Positions 52,168 through 60,444 of a stretch of 64,000 nucleotides of DNA are shown here, piece after piece (the first letter of the stretch is position 1; each line of letters opens with the position of its first letter). Position numbers and translations under genes: made by a program. Below the pieces are notes generated by a model. The model was given only the letters and a program-made list of their open reading frames with translations, did not search any database and had not been told where the DNA came from. The DNA is from Rhizobium sp. (GTDB taxonomy: Bacteria; Pseudomonadota; Alphaproteobacteria; Rhizobiales; Rhizobiaceae): the NCBI GenBank assembly GCA_027533385.1, contig JAPZUE010000038.1:1-64000 (forward strand), in the 5' to 3' direction.

Positions 52168-52437
52168 TCAATCTCTCGGCAGCTTCCCCACGAGCCACTC
52201 CCCTTTTCCCCGGACACCGCACTTGGTGCACGTGAGCCTCGATCCAAGGCTTCCGATATAGACACCTTTGCCGTATCTCCTGGCGATCTCCCAGCGATCC
52301 ACCATCGACTGGTGACCGCACTCGCGACACCGACATCCCAGAACATAAAACTCCGGCAGCATCCCAAGAGTCGTGTAGATCAGCTGCCCCGCATCTGAGA
52401 CTTCTGGAACTAGATCGATCCCCCGGCGATGTTTCAT
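52168..52437 (-). CDS. Small two-knuckle zinc-ribbon protein
   Basis: 89 residues. The zinc ribbon is formed by CRCRECG (about 35-41) and CTKCG (about 70-74). The N-terminus has HRRGIDLVPEVSDAGQLIYT. Last gene of the island before tRNA-Pro. Such small ribbons often bind nucleic acid; nothing further can be said. Confidence 0.65.
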   Translation of the reverse strand: MKHRRGIDLVPEVSDAGQLIYTTLGMLPEFYVLGCRCRECGHQSMVDRWEIARRYGKGVYIGSLGSRLTCTKCGVRGKGEWLVGKLPRD

Positions 52438-52636
52438 CTCAGCCTCCAGAGCAATAGGAATTTGTTCCTTTTTTGTTCTGAAGCGGGTGGGGAGTCAAGG
52501 CGATTCGGATATCGCCTCCTGATTGCAGAGTTCGGAAAAATAGCGAGCAGACTAAACCCACCAGAGAAGCAGGCAATCCACCCAATCGCCCGGTGATTAC
52601 CCCGGTGGGATTTTTTGGAGAATATTAGAGAAAAGA
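52438..52636. other. Right-end spacer of the island
   Basis: No gene supported. Contains the upstream region of the zinc-ribbon gene and a G/C-rich inverted segment near 52590-52615 followed by six T's on the + strand, which may be a terminator. Confidence 0.4.
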
Positions 52637-52637
52637 A

Positions 52638-52663
52638 AAAGCCCCGGTTTCCCGGGGCTTTCA
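52638..52663 (-). terminator. Terminator of tRNA-Pro
   Basis: The stem AAAGCCCCGG/CCGGGGCTTT has a 4-nt loop; on the minus strand it ends in a T-rich run. It directly follows the tRNA-Pro 3' end and lies on the island side of attR, so the island brought its own terminator along with the tRNA 3' half. Confidence 0.85.
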
Positions 52664-52711
52664 GCTGGTCGGAGTGGAGTGATTCGAACACTCGACCCCC
52701 ACGTCCCGAAC
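52661..52711 (-). repeat. attR inside the intact tRNA-Pro
   Basis: 51 bp identical to 6841-6891. It covers the 3' half of tRNA-Pro(CGG) and ends one base beyond the anticodon loop. Crossover probably took place in the anticodon stem-loop, as is usual for tRNA-targeting tyrosine integrases. Confidence 0.93.
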
Positions 52712-52742
52712 GTGGTGCGCTACCAGACTGCGCTACACTCCG
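52666..52742 (-). tRNA. tRNA-Pro (anticodon CGG)
   Basis: 77 nt including an encoded CCA. Acceptor stem CGGAGTG with its 3' partner, D arm, anticodon stem CCACG/CGTGG with loop TTCGGGA (anticodon CGG, bases 52706-52708 on the + strand), and a T arm with GTTCGAATC. It is the insertion site of the island, and its 3' half now comes from the island. Confidence 0.96.
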
Positions 52743-52757
52743 TGACCAGCGGCGCCT

Positions 52758-52786
52758 CTATAGACCAGCGGTTTTCGTTGCACAAG
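52758..52786 (-). promoter_or_regulatory. tRNA-Pro promoter
   Basis: On the minus strand, a CTTGTG -35 (52781-52786) and CTATAG -10 (52758-52763) are spaced by 17 bp. The start would lie about 8 bp before the tRNA 5' end, with a GC-rich discriminator as in stringently controlled genes. Confidence 0.6.
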
Positions 52787-53077
52787 CATGGAAACGCAAA
52801 AAGGCGGAAGAAAGTTGAAGTTTTCGTGACATGAAGCTGCATCGCATTGATTTCATTCGTAGATGCGCGAGCGCCGCAAGGCGATGCCAGCGGTCCGGAA
52901 ATCGGGGTCGACGCGCGAAAAGCGCCCGTTGCGTGGAAGTCACCCGACGAAAAATTGCGGCGCATCGGTGGCCCATGCCGTTTCGTCCGCGACGCTTTCG
53001 CAGTAAAGCAGACAGTGGCCGGACGCGCATGGCGTAGCGCCGACGACGGCCTTCATGGGGTTCAAGGGACAGTGACA

Positions 53078-53497
53078 ATGAATTTGCTGAAAAGCACCAC
53101 AAAGGGACTGATCGCAGCGCTCTGCCTGGCGGTGGCTGGCTGCACGACGGTGGGTGGAGTGCCGACCAACGAAATCGAGGCACGCTGGAATGGCCAGCAG
53201 GCCGGCGCCTTCTTCGCCAAGTTCGGTCCGCCCGTCGCGGACGTGGCCTCTGGTTCTTCGACGCTCTACACCTGGCGTGGCGGCTACAACACCCGGGTCG
53301 TGCCGGCAACCTTCGAGGATCTCGGCGACGGCAAGAAGGGCCGCATGCTCACCCGCGCCCGCACGGAATATCTGCGCTGCGAAGTGCAGCTGACGGTCTC
53401 TTCCGACTATATCATCCGCGGAGTTCGCACCATCGTTGACCGGCCGGGCACGCAGGGCGGAAAGAGCTACTGCGCGGAATTCTTGACGGCAGCCTGA
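53078..53497 (+). CDS. Outer-membrane lipoprotein, unknown
   Basis: 139 residues from ATG 53078 with AAGGGA upstream. Lipoprotein signal MNLLKSTTKGLIAALCLAVA with lipobox LAVAGC. The mature part (EIEARWNGQQAGAFFAKFGP and LYTWRGGYNTRV) resembles short SmpA/OmlA-type folds, but this is not certain. Two further cysteines (RCEV, SYCAEF) may form a disulphide. The 5' flank 52787-53077 has no supported gene. A terminator follows. Confidence 0.82.
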   Translation: MNLLKSTTKGLIAALCLAVAGCTTVGGVPTNEIEARWNGQQAGAFFAKFGPPVADVASGSSTLYTWRGGYNTRVVPATFEDLGDGKKGRMLTRARTEYLRCEVQLTVSSDYIIRGVRTIVDRPGTQGGKSYCAEFLTAA

Positions 53498-53520
53498 TCC
53501 AGGCCTGAAGCCCAGGAAGA

Positions 53521-53557
53521 GCCTCCCGCCGACAGGGCGCGGAGGCTTTTATTTTTT
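53521..53557 (+). terminator. Rho-independent terminator
   Basis: GCCTCC...GGAGGC (53521-53526 with 53541-53546) has an inner CGCC/GGCG extension and is followed by TTTTATTTTTT. It ends the lipoprotein gene. Confidence 0.88.
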
Positions 53558-53930
53558 GATCTTCGGCAATCGGGGAAGGTGCTTTGGGGAGAAGGCCACG
53601 GCCTTTTTTCACCACCAGGGCTTCATGCCCTCTGGACGCGCGGTTGATGGCGTACACGGGAGGACGCCGTGGATGACGTCCTCCCCGATACGCAATACAG
53701 AAACCGAGCGCTTCTCGACGCATTACCTTGGTGGAAGCGCCTTCTATATAGAGAGATCAAGGTTAACAGTTGGCTTACAGCGCCAAGGATTTATAGTTAA
53801 TTTTCAGTGACCTAGCAGACAGCATGCGGCAGGCGCCGAAAGGGCCGAAAAGCCTTGAAAACAGGCGCATCCAGCGCTTTTCAATCCTTTCAGCACTTGA
53901 CGATGTTCTTGTTTTGTTCAAAATCGTCGG
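53558..53930. other. Gene-free stretch
   Basis: About 370 bp without a convincing gene on either strand. It includes an AT-rich part near 53740-53800. Presumed control region of the small zinc-ribbon gene. Confidence 0.45.
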
Positions 53931-54191
53931 ATGACCCAGACGATCGATACCCTCGGAAAAGCACTTCGCCACAACTTCCTCGTGGTTGCCACCTGCCGGG
54001 AATGTCAGAACCAGGGTCGCTTTCTGGCGAAAGACCTTGCCACCTTCTATGGCCACGGCCGGGACCCCTTCTCGCTCAAGTTCCGCTGCAGTCGCTGCAA
54101 CACGCGCAATTGCAAGGTGACGCTGATGGACAACCCTTATGACCGCACGCCGGAGACGATCGTCTGGCGGCCGGTGAAGGTGAAGCTTTGA
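53931..54191 (+). CDS. Small zinc-ribbon protein
   Basis: 86 residues with two cysteine pairs, CRECQNQGRF (about 22-25) and CSRCNTRNC (about 53-61), and a conserved-looking LAKDLATFYGHGRDP between them. Such small ribbons are common in rhizobia; function unknown. The ribosome site is weak. Convergent with the PhnD-like gene. Confidence 0.65.
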   Translation: MTQTIDTLGKALRHNFLVVATCRECQNQGRFLAKDLATFYGHGRDPFSLKFRCSRCNTRNCKVTLMDNPYDRTPETIVWRPVKVKL

Positions 54192-54232
54192 CGGCAAAAG
54201 CGTGCGCCTATTCCAGCGGCGCCCAGCACGTT

Positions 54233-55021
54233 TTAGCGCAGTTCCGGATACCCAGCCTTAATCGCTGATCGTTCGAGATCGAGCAGGATATCGTAGGCCG
54301 TCTCCTCCAGAATGACCACGTCCTTCAGGCCGAGGATCGTGCGGGCTTCCTTCAGTTCGGGAGCCGTGATTGCCGCCTGCAGCGCGCTGCGGAGAAGCGC
54401 CAGTTCGTCATCGGAGGTGGCAAGGCGGGTGATGAAGGGCAGATTGGGGCCGGAGGGGGTTTCGGCGAGGATGTGCAAGCCTTCGATGCGCTCGGGCGCA
54501 TGACGGCGCAGGAGATCAAAGGTGATGCAGTCGATGGCGGCGAGATCGGCTTTGCCCTGGCGGACGGCCTCCATGCTCGCCAGATGCCCGCCGGTTTCCA
54601 GCACGCTTCGAAAGAAGGGATGCCCGCCGGCAAGGGGCGCGATGCTGGCGCGCAGCAGATTATAGCCCGAATTGCTGCCGGGTTCGTTGATGGCGACACG
54701 CAGGCCACGGCAGGCGGCGAGGCTATCGGGCGCATCCCCTGCCCTGACGACGATAACGCTGACCATGGTATGCCCGTCGCAGCCCGGGGCCTCGTAGACC
54801 GGCGTTGCGACCAGGCGCACCCTGCCCCTCAGATGCTTGACGAAGGGAAAGCCGCAGGTCTGGGCCAAGAGGAGACGCGGATCGAGCCAGGCCTCGTGAT
54901 GGGCCAGCGTTTCATCGAGAGTATCGGGGACGCCGGCCAACCCAGCTGCAAGCAGCCGCTCGCGCAGAAACGCCCAGAGGTCACGCTGCGCCTCAACGAC
55001 CACCGGCGGCGCGACATACAT
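54233..55021 (-). CDS. PhnD-like substrate-binding domain protein
   Basis: 262 residues. Type-2 periplasmic-binding fold of the phosphate/phosphonate-binding kind: LVATPVYEAPGCDGHTMVSV, RVAINEPGSNSGYNLLR, VETGGHLASMEAVRQGKADL and AIDCITFDLLRR. No signal peptide is seen and no transporter genes are near, so it is probably cytoplasmic and enzyme- or sensor-like. Likely extra N-terminal residues (ASLP before MY) suggest the true start is slightly upstream. It follows the desaturase gene by 35 bp in the same direction. Confidence 0.72.
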   Translation of the reverse strand: MYVAPPVVVEAQRDLWAFLRERLLAAGLAGVPDTLDETLAHHEAWLDPRLLLAQTCGFPFVKHLRGRVRLVATPVYEAPGCDGHTMVSVIVVRAGDAPDSLAACRGLRVAINEPGSNSGYNLLRASIAPLAGGHPFFRSVLETGGHLASMEAVRQGKADLAAIDCITFDLLRRHAPERIEGLHILAETPSGPNLPFITRLATSDDELALLRSALQAAITAPELKEARTILGLKDVVILEETAYDILLDLERSAIKAGYPELR

Positions 55022-55056
55022 CGGAAGGCTGGCGAGCCTTGTTTCGGCGGAGCTGT

Positions 55057-55980
55057 TCAGGAATACCTCGGATGGGTCGGGTCGTCGTGTTTCCTGAAGA
55101 GGAAACGGCGGGCGACATCGCGATAGCCGCGATAGACGAGGCCGCCGTTCAGGCGCACGAGGAAATCGCGATGCCGCTCATAGATGCCGGGCAGCATGTA
55201 CCAGGGCAGCGCCGGCACGCGATGATGCAGGACATGCAGGTTGTTGTAGAGGAAGAGCAGGCCGAAGAGCGGGCTTCTCTCGACGATCGCCGTGCGCTCC
55301 TCGTGGTTTTCAGCAAAGCGGTGCTCGGCATAGGAGCGCAGGCGCGACAGCGCCGTGCCGCAATAGACGAAAGCGAAGAAGAAGAGCAGGAAGGGCATGT
55401 CGCAGACGGCGAGCACCCACCAGAGCACGACGGCGACACCGAGCATGTGCCAGGCCCAGAGGCGACGGCTATCGCCCTCCCCGCTGATTACCTTGATCGC
55501 CTCGTGCCACAGGAAGGAAGCGAGGATGATCGCAGGGCCGACAGTCAGGCGACCGATCAGCGTCAGATTGAACTCCCACAGCGTGCGACCGGCCCAGCCG
55601 AAGCGGTCCCAGTCTGCCCTGGTGAAGTAGTAGGATTCCGGATCCTCGATGGGATCGGTCAGATGCTCGTCGCGGTGATGGGCGAGATGGCTTTCCTTGT
55701 AGACCCGATAGGGCAGCCAGAGCGAAATCGGCGGAAAGCCGATGGCATCGTTGATCCATTGATGACGCGTCGGATGATGGTGGATCACCTCATGCTGCAG
55801 CGATCCATGCCAGGCAATCAGCCAGGCTCCGAGCGGCACGAGGATCAGAAGTGGTATGTCGCGCCAGAACCAGGTGAGGCTAAGAAAACCTCCGTAAATC
55901 AAAATGGCCAGTGCAACGGTCGGCCATTCGATGCGCGCGATGCGCGGTATTTCGATCTCACCCTCGGCAATATGTGCCAT
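55057..55980 (-). CDS. Membrane fatty-acid desaturase
   Basis: 307 residues from ATG 55980; the frame is open to 56049. Three histidine boxes bind the di-iron centre: HGSLQHEVIHHH (about 58-69), HLAHHRDEH and NNLHVLHHRVP. There are four hydrophobic membrane stretches, including AILIYGGFLSLTWF and VAVVLWWVLAV. Introduces a double bond or hydroxyl in a lipid or carotenoid; substrate unknown. Probably in an operon with the PhnD-like gene. Confidence 0.88.
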   Translation of the reverse strand: MAHIAEGEIEIPRIARIEWPTVALAILIYGGFLSLTWFWRDIPLLILVPLGAWLIAWHGSLQHEVIHHHPTRHQWINDAIGFPPISLWLPYRVYKESHLAHHRDEHLTDPIEDPESYYFTRADWDRFGWAGRTLWEFNLTLIGRLTVGPAIILASFLWHEAIKVISGEGDSRRLWAWHMLGVAVVLWWVLAVCDMPFLLFFFAFVYCGTALSRLRSYAEHRFAENHEERTAIVERSPLFGLLFLYNNLHVLHHRVPALPWYMLPGIYERHRDFLVRLNGGLVYRGYRDVARRFLFRKHDDPTHPRYS

Positions 55981-56255
55981 GCAGTCCCCATAGACGAATC
56001 CCCTATGGCCGCTCAGACTATCTGCATGCGTGACGGCCTGATGGAACAAAAGCGGCAGCCGACGGCGCGAAAAGAGCAGAAAGAGGCGGAAATCGACAAT
56101 AATTCCCCGTTGAGGCCCGGAAAAGCGCGCCCGGCGGGGCTCGAAGAGACGTTATCAGCTCCATCGCATCTGTGCGATTGAAAGCCTCATGTTAATCGGA
56201 TAAGCGAAAGCTTCATTCTATAATCAAATTTTAATCCGGTGACATCGAACGCCCC

Positions 56256-56771
56256 ATGGTTGCAGACACCAAGAGCCATCTCGAGGTTTTCCTCGAGAAC
56301 CGATCGGCCCTGGTGAGCTATGCTGCCCGGCTGTTGGGCTCGCGCGATCAGGCGGAAGACATCGTGCAGGATGCCTTTCTCCGCCTCAAACCGCAGGACG
56401 GGGTCGACTATGCCCCACGACAGACCCTTGCCTATCTCTACAGCATCGTCCGCAATCTCGCCTTCGACCAGCTGAAGCGCCGCAATGTCGAGACGCGCGG
56501 GCGTGAGATCGATCCGCCCTTCTGGATCCTGCCGCAGGACCCCGGCACGCCCGAGGAGACGGTGCTCTTTGCCGACCAGGCGCGAGTGGCACTTGAGGCT
56601 CTGGACGGACTGCCCCCGGACACGCGCCGTGCCATCGAACTCTACCGCATCGAAGGCTGGACGCCGGAGGCGATCGCCGCAGAGCTCGGGATTTCGGTGG
56701 CGACGGCGCATCGGATGATCCGCAGCGGCATGGTCAAGATCGCCCTGTCGCTCGATCGGGCGAGCCATTGA
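56256..56771 (+). CDS. ECF sigma factor, FecI type
   Basis: 171 residues. Region 2 is SRDQAEDIVQDAFLRLKP with YLYSIVRNLAFDQLKRR; region 4 is GLPPDTRRAIELYRIEG and ELGISVATAHRMI. Directly followed by a fecR gene and a TonB-dependent receptor, so it should start transcription of the receptor and siderophore genes when iron is low and ferri-siderophore is bound. Its own promoter (56187-56255) is probably controlled by an iron regulator, though no box was verified. Confidence 0.92.
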   Translation: MVADTKSHLEVFLENRSALVSYAARLLGSRDQAEDIVQDAFLRLKPQDGVDYAPRQTLAYLYSIVRNLAFDQLKRRNVETRGREIDPPFWILPQDPGTPEETVLFADQARVALEALDGLPPDTRRAIELYRIEGWTPEAIAAELGISVATAHRMIRSGMVKIALSLDRASH

Positions 56772-56862
56772 AAAATGCTGTGGGAACCATGAAAAAACGC
56801 TTCGCGCCGATCGTATCTTCAACAGCCGCAGACAAACGCAGACAACAGGGAACAGCCGGCCG

Positions 56863-57867
56863 GTGAGTGTCACGGATCATCCACAGCAGCAGGAAGTGCT
56901 ACTCGAGGAAGCCATGGACTGGCTGATGCGCCTCAACGAGGCGCCGACCGATGCCGGCGTGATCGCCGGATGGGAGGACTGGCTGCAGGCCTCCGATGCT
57001 CATGCCAGCGCCTGGGCCAAGATCTGTCGCACCTGGGCAGCGCTTGGCGACATGCCCTCGGCGCTGCCGGAAACCGTGTCACAGCCGATCGAGATCAGGG
57101 CTGCCTCGCCGGCCCAGGCCAGCGGATGGCGCGTTTCCCGCCGCGGCCTCGGGCTTGCGGCGGCCACGCTGATGTCAGCCGGGCTCGTCGCCATCCTGTT
57201 CGGTCCGGCCCTGCAGCTGCGGCTGGCGGCCGATTATCGCACCGGCGCCGGAGAGACCGCGATGGTGACGCTTGCCGACGGATCAAGCGTGACGCTTGCG
57301 CCGGAAACGGCTCTGGCCGAAGACGTCAGTGGCGATCGGCGACATGTCCGGCTGCTCTCGGGCGAAGCCTTCTTCGAAGTCGAGCGCGACACAAGCCGCC
57401 CCTTCGTGGTGGAGGCAGCGGATGCCTCGGTCCGCGTGCTCGGCACCGCATTCAGCGTTCGCGACTCGGGTCACGGCACCCGCGTTGAACTGGCGCATGG
57501 GGCCATCGTCCTCACCCCTGACACCGCGCAGGCGGGTGGCGAGCTGACGCTTGTGCCGGGCGATGTCGTGACCGTCGAGCGGGCAGACGGCAAGATGGAG
57601 CGCAGCCAGATCGACCCCGGCGATATCGCGCTCTGGCGACAGGGACGGCTTGCCGTCACCGACCAGCCGCTCGGCGATGTCGTGGCGCTGATCCAGCGTC
57701 AGCATCCCGGCTGGATCGTCATGCCGGAAGAGCGGCTGGCCGCCTTGCGGGTCACCGGCCTCTACGATCTCAGCGATCCCGACAAGGCACTGATGGCGCT
57801 TACGGCGCCCTTCGGGCTGACGGTCCGGCAGGTGTCGCCCTATCTGCAGATCATCTCAAGCCGCTGA
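56863..57867 (+). CDS. FecR-type anti-sigma / signal transducer
   Basis: 334 residues from GTG 56863. The N-terminal cytoplasmic domain (EAMDWLMRLNEAPTDAGVIA and WEDWLQASDAHASAW) binds the sigma factor. One membrane helix is at about 93-113 (LGLAAATLMSAGLVAILFG). The periplasmic FecR domain has GETAMVTLADGSSVTLAP and GEAFFEVERDTSRPFVV, and the C-terminal STN-like segment contacts the receptor. Lies 91 bp after the sigma gene and 128 bp before the receptor. Confidence 0.92.
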   Translation: MSVTDHPQQQEVLLEEAMDWLMRLNEAPTDAGVIAGWEDWLQASDAHASAWAKICRTWAALGDMPSALPETVSQPIEIRAASPAQASGWRVSRRGLGLAAATLMSAGLVAILFGPALQLRLAADYRTGAGETAMVTLADGSSVTLAPETALAEDVSGDRRHVRLLSGEAFFEVERDTSRPFVVEAADASVRVLGTAFSVRDSGHGTRVELAHGAIVLTPDTAQAGGELTLVPGDVVTVERADGKMERSQIDPGDIALWRQGRLAVTDQPLGDVVALIQRQHPGWIVMPEERLAALRVTGLYDLSDPDKALMALTAPFGLTVRQVSPYLQIISSR

Positions 57868-57995
57868 AATAATCATTTCAATACAGCGAGTTAGATCGAT
57901 TTTCGGCGGTGAACGCAAAAAACTTCGGGCACCGCTGAAAAACTTGTCTGAATTACTCGTATTTTCTCGTAAGCAGAGCCCAGACCGGTTTCTGC

Positions 57996-60302
57996 ATGGG
58001 AATGCGTATGAGTTCGACGAGACTGCCCGCGAAGCAGGACGCCTTGATCAGCGCGGCGTGGCGCCGACGGCTGAGCGCGACGGCGTGCGTGCTGGTGCTG
58101 CTTGCGGGGGCCTCCAGCCCGCCTGTCGCGGCAGAGACAATGGCCGATATGGGCACCACGCGTGCCTATGACATTCCCTCGCAGCCGCTTGCGAATGCGC
58201 TGCGCGCCTTTGGCCGGCAATCCGGTCTGCAGGTCTCGCTTGCGGCAGAGGCCGCCCGCGGCATGCGCTCGACCGACGTCGTCGGCACTTTGACGATGGA
58301 TGCGGCGCTGGCGCAGATGCTCGCCGGTACCGGTCTTGCCCATCGCATCGAGAATGGCGTGGTCGTGGTGGGCAGTCCCCCCCCTGCATCCGCCGGTACG
58401 CCCGCCGCCAGTGAGAATTCCACCGTGCTTGGCGAAATCAACGTGACCGGTCAGCGGCGTTCGGCACGCCTCAACGTGGTGACCATCGGCGCCGACGATC
58501 TTGCGGCGCGCAATCCCTCCGACATTGCCGGGGTGTTCCGCGACCAGGCGGATATCAGTGTCGGCAGTTCCATCCCGACCTCGCAGAAGGTGTTCGTCAA
58601 CGGGCTCGAGGAAACGACGCTTGCCGTGACCATCGACGGCAGCCGGCAGAACAATCGCGTCTTCCACCACAACGCCACCAATCTCATCGACCCGTCGCTG
58701 TTGAGCCGGGTCACCGTGGACGCCGGGATTGCCCCTGCCGATGCGGGTCCGGCGGCGCTCGCAGGCTCGATTGCCTATGAGACCCGGCATGTCAGCGATC
58801 TCCTGTCGGAAGATGGATTTGGCGGCCTGGTGTCGCAAAGCTATGCGACGAACAGCCGGGCCTTCACCACAGGGCTCGGCGGCTGGGCGATGCAGGACGG
58901 CGTCGAATTCCTCGGGTTCCTGAACCTCGGCAAGGGCGACAACTATACGGCCGGCAGCGGCCAAGAGGTGCGCGGGACCGAGACCAATCTTTTGAGCGGG
59001 CTCGGCAAGTTCGCCTATGAGGCCGAGAGCGGCGAGCGGTTCGAAATCAGCCACGAACGGGTGCGGGACGATGCTGAACGACCGTTTCGGGCGAATGCCA
59101 GCGCGGTGACCACCGGGCGCAGCTGGGAGCCGCGCTATCGCAACTACACGCTTGATCGGGACAATACCGTCTTCACCTATACCGACACCATGCCCGAAGG
59201 CTGGTGGGATCCGACGATACGGCTGGCCTATAGCCACAGCGCGGTGGAAACGCCGATCTATTTCAACGACGGCAGCGGCAATCCCGCATCCTATTCGGGC
59301 CAGGGCGAGAGCGGCAGCCTGAACGGGCAGGTGCAAAACCGGTTTGCGCTCGACAGCGGCGATGTGGTGGTCGGTGTCGATTTCTACAGTGACCGGATCG
59401 CGCTCGACACCGCGCGCAATGCCGAAGATGCGGAGGAGAAGGCGCGCAATCTCGGGTTCTACACCCAGGCGCGGCTGGAGCCGACCGACAGGATGCGCCT
59501 GTCCTTCGGCGGACGTGGCGACGCGCAGTGGTTCCAGGCCACGACGGGCCAGACCTGGCGGCATGCAGGCGTCAGCGGCAATGCCTCGGTGGAATACGAC
59601 CTGACGAACATGCTGACGGCCAAACTCGGCGCATCGCATGTCTGGGCCGGCATTCCGCTGGCCGAAGCCTTCATCATGAACCCCGGCTGGACCTATGGCG
59701 CTTCGGGACCTCAGACCACAAGCGCCAACAACATGCTGGCCGGCCTCCGCTTCGAGCACGAGGGCTTTTCCGCCGAGGCAAGTGTCTTCCGCAGCCGGAT
59801 CCATGATGCACGCGTGGCGAAATTCGCGGTCGGCGAGGCGAACCGGAATTACGACGTGGAGACGCGCGGCTTCGAGCTTGGCGCGGGCTATGACTGGATC
59901 GATGGCTTCCTCAAGGTCGGTTACGCGCATGTCGATGTCGAGATCGATGGCAAGCCGGCCGATTCCGACACCGGAAACTATCTGGCAACGCCGGTGGGCG
60001 ACATCATCATTCTGTCGGCTGGTCATCGCTTCGAGGCATGGGGCCTGACCATCGGGGGCGATGTCGAGATTGCCCCTGAGTACCGATCCGGTGCGGCGAC
60101 CTATGCCTCCTATGAGGTCGTGAACCTCTATGGCGAATGGAAGCCCGAAGCGCTGCCGCACATGACGTTTCGGGCGGAGGTTCAGAACCTTCTCAACGAA
60201 ACCTATGCCAGCCGCGCAACCTACGGCCAGGAATTCGGCAATGTGACACCGCTTTACGAGCCGGGGCGCAGCCTCCTGCTCTCGGTCAAGGCGACCTTCT
60301 GA
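57996..60302 (+). CDS. TonB-dependent siderophore receptor with STN domain
   Basis: 768 residues. Signal sequence (hydrophobic ATACVLVLLAGAS, cleavage near VAAET), then the STN signalling domain (YDIPSQPLANALRAFGRQSG) that talks to FecR, plug domain (GEINVTG; VFVNGLEETTLAVTIDGSRQ) and a beta-barrel ending in LLLSVKATF with the C-terminal Phe of outer-membrane proteins. Imports the siderophore presumably made by the next two genes. Start could also be at ATG 58008. Confidence 0.93.
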   Translation: MGMRMSSTRLPAKQDALISAAWRRRLSATACVLVLLAGASSPPVAAETMADMGTTRAYDIPSQPLANALRAFGRQSGLQVSLAAEAARGMRSTDVVGTLTMDAALAQMLAGTGLAHRIENGVVVVGSPPPASAGTPAASENSTVLGEINVTGQRRSARLNVVTIGADDLAARNPSDIAGVFRDQADISVGSSIPTSQKVFVNGLEETTLAVTIDGSRQNNRVFHHNATNLIDPSLLSRVTVDAGIAPADAGPAALAGSIAYETRHVSDLLSEDGFGGLVSQSYATNSRAFTTGLGGWAMQDGVEFLGFLNLGKGDNYTAGSGQEVRGTETNLLSGLGKFAYEAESGERFEISHERVRDDAERPFRANASAVTTGRSWEPRYRNYTLDRDNTVFTYTDTMPEGWWDPTIRLAYSHSAVETPIYFNDGSGNPASYSGQGESGSLNGQVQNRFALDSGDVVVGVDFYSDRIALDTARNAEDAEEKARNLGFYTQARLEPTDRMRLSFGGRGDAQWFQATTGQTWRHAGVSGNASVEYDLTNMLTAKLGASHVWAGIPLAEAFIMNPGWTYGASGPQTTSANNMLAGLRFEHEGFSAEASVFRSRIHDARVAKFAVGEANRNYDVETRGFELGAGYDWIDGFLKVGYAHVDVEIDGKPADSDTGNYLATPVGDIIILSAGHRFEAWGLTIGGDVEIAPEYRSGAATYASYEVVNLYGEWKPEALPHMTFRAEVQNLLNETYASRATYGQEFGNVTPLYEPGRSLLLSVKATF

Positions 60303-60444
60303 CAACAAGACTGCAGCGCGCCGGGCGATCGGCGTGCTGTGCACGGGCATAAAGCGACGAGGACATGGGAATGAGCGACAGGGCTGGCGAAGACAAGGGC
60401 CGTCACGGGTTTTGCAGTCCATGCCACGGGCAGGAGACCTGGTC

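Larger units (their letters stand above)
6841..52711. mobile_element. Genomic island in tRNA-Pro(CGG)
   Basis: A 51-bp perfect direct repeat at 6841-6891 and 52661-52711 bounds about 45.9 kb. The repeat is the 3' part of tRNA-Pro(CGG), up to just past the anticodon loop. A tyrosine integrase gene ends 17 bp inside the left repeat and reads toward it. The interior has lower and uneven G+C, many overlapping small genes, defence modules, a primase and umuDC. The intact tRNA is at the right end, so the island supplied the new 3' half. No relaxase, type IV secretion, capsid or terminase genes were recognised, so it is probably excisable but not self-transmissible. Confidence 0.93.

Noticed and set aside
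6841..52711. Intact prophage or conjugative element
   Set aside because: No capsid, portal, terminase, tail, relaxase or type IV secretion genes were found on either strand.
53775..54197. 140-codon minus-strand frame over the small zinc-ribbon gene
   Set aside because: The + strand has ordered cysteine pairs; the minus frame is featureless.
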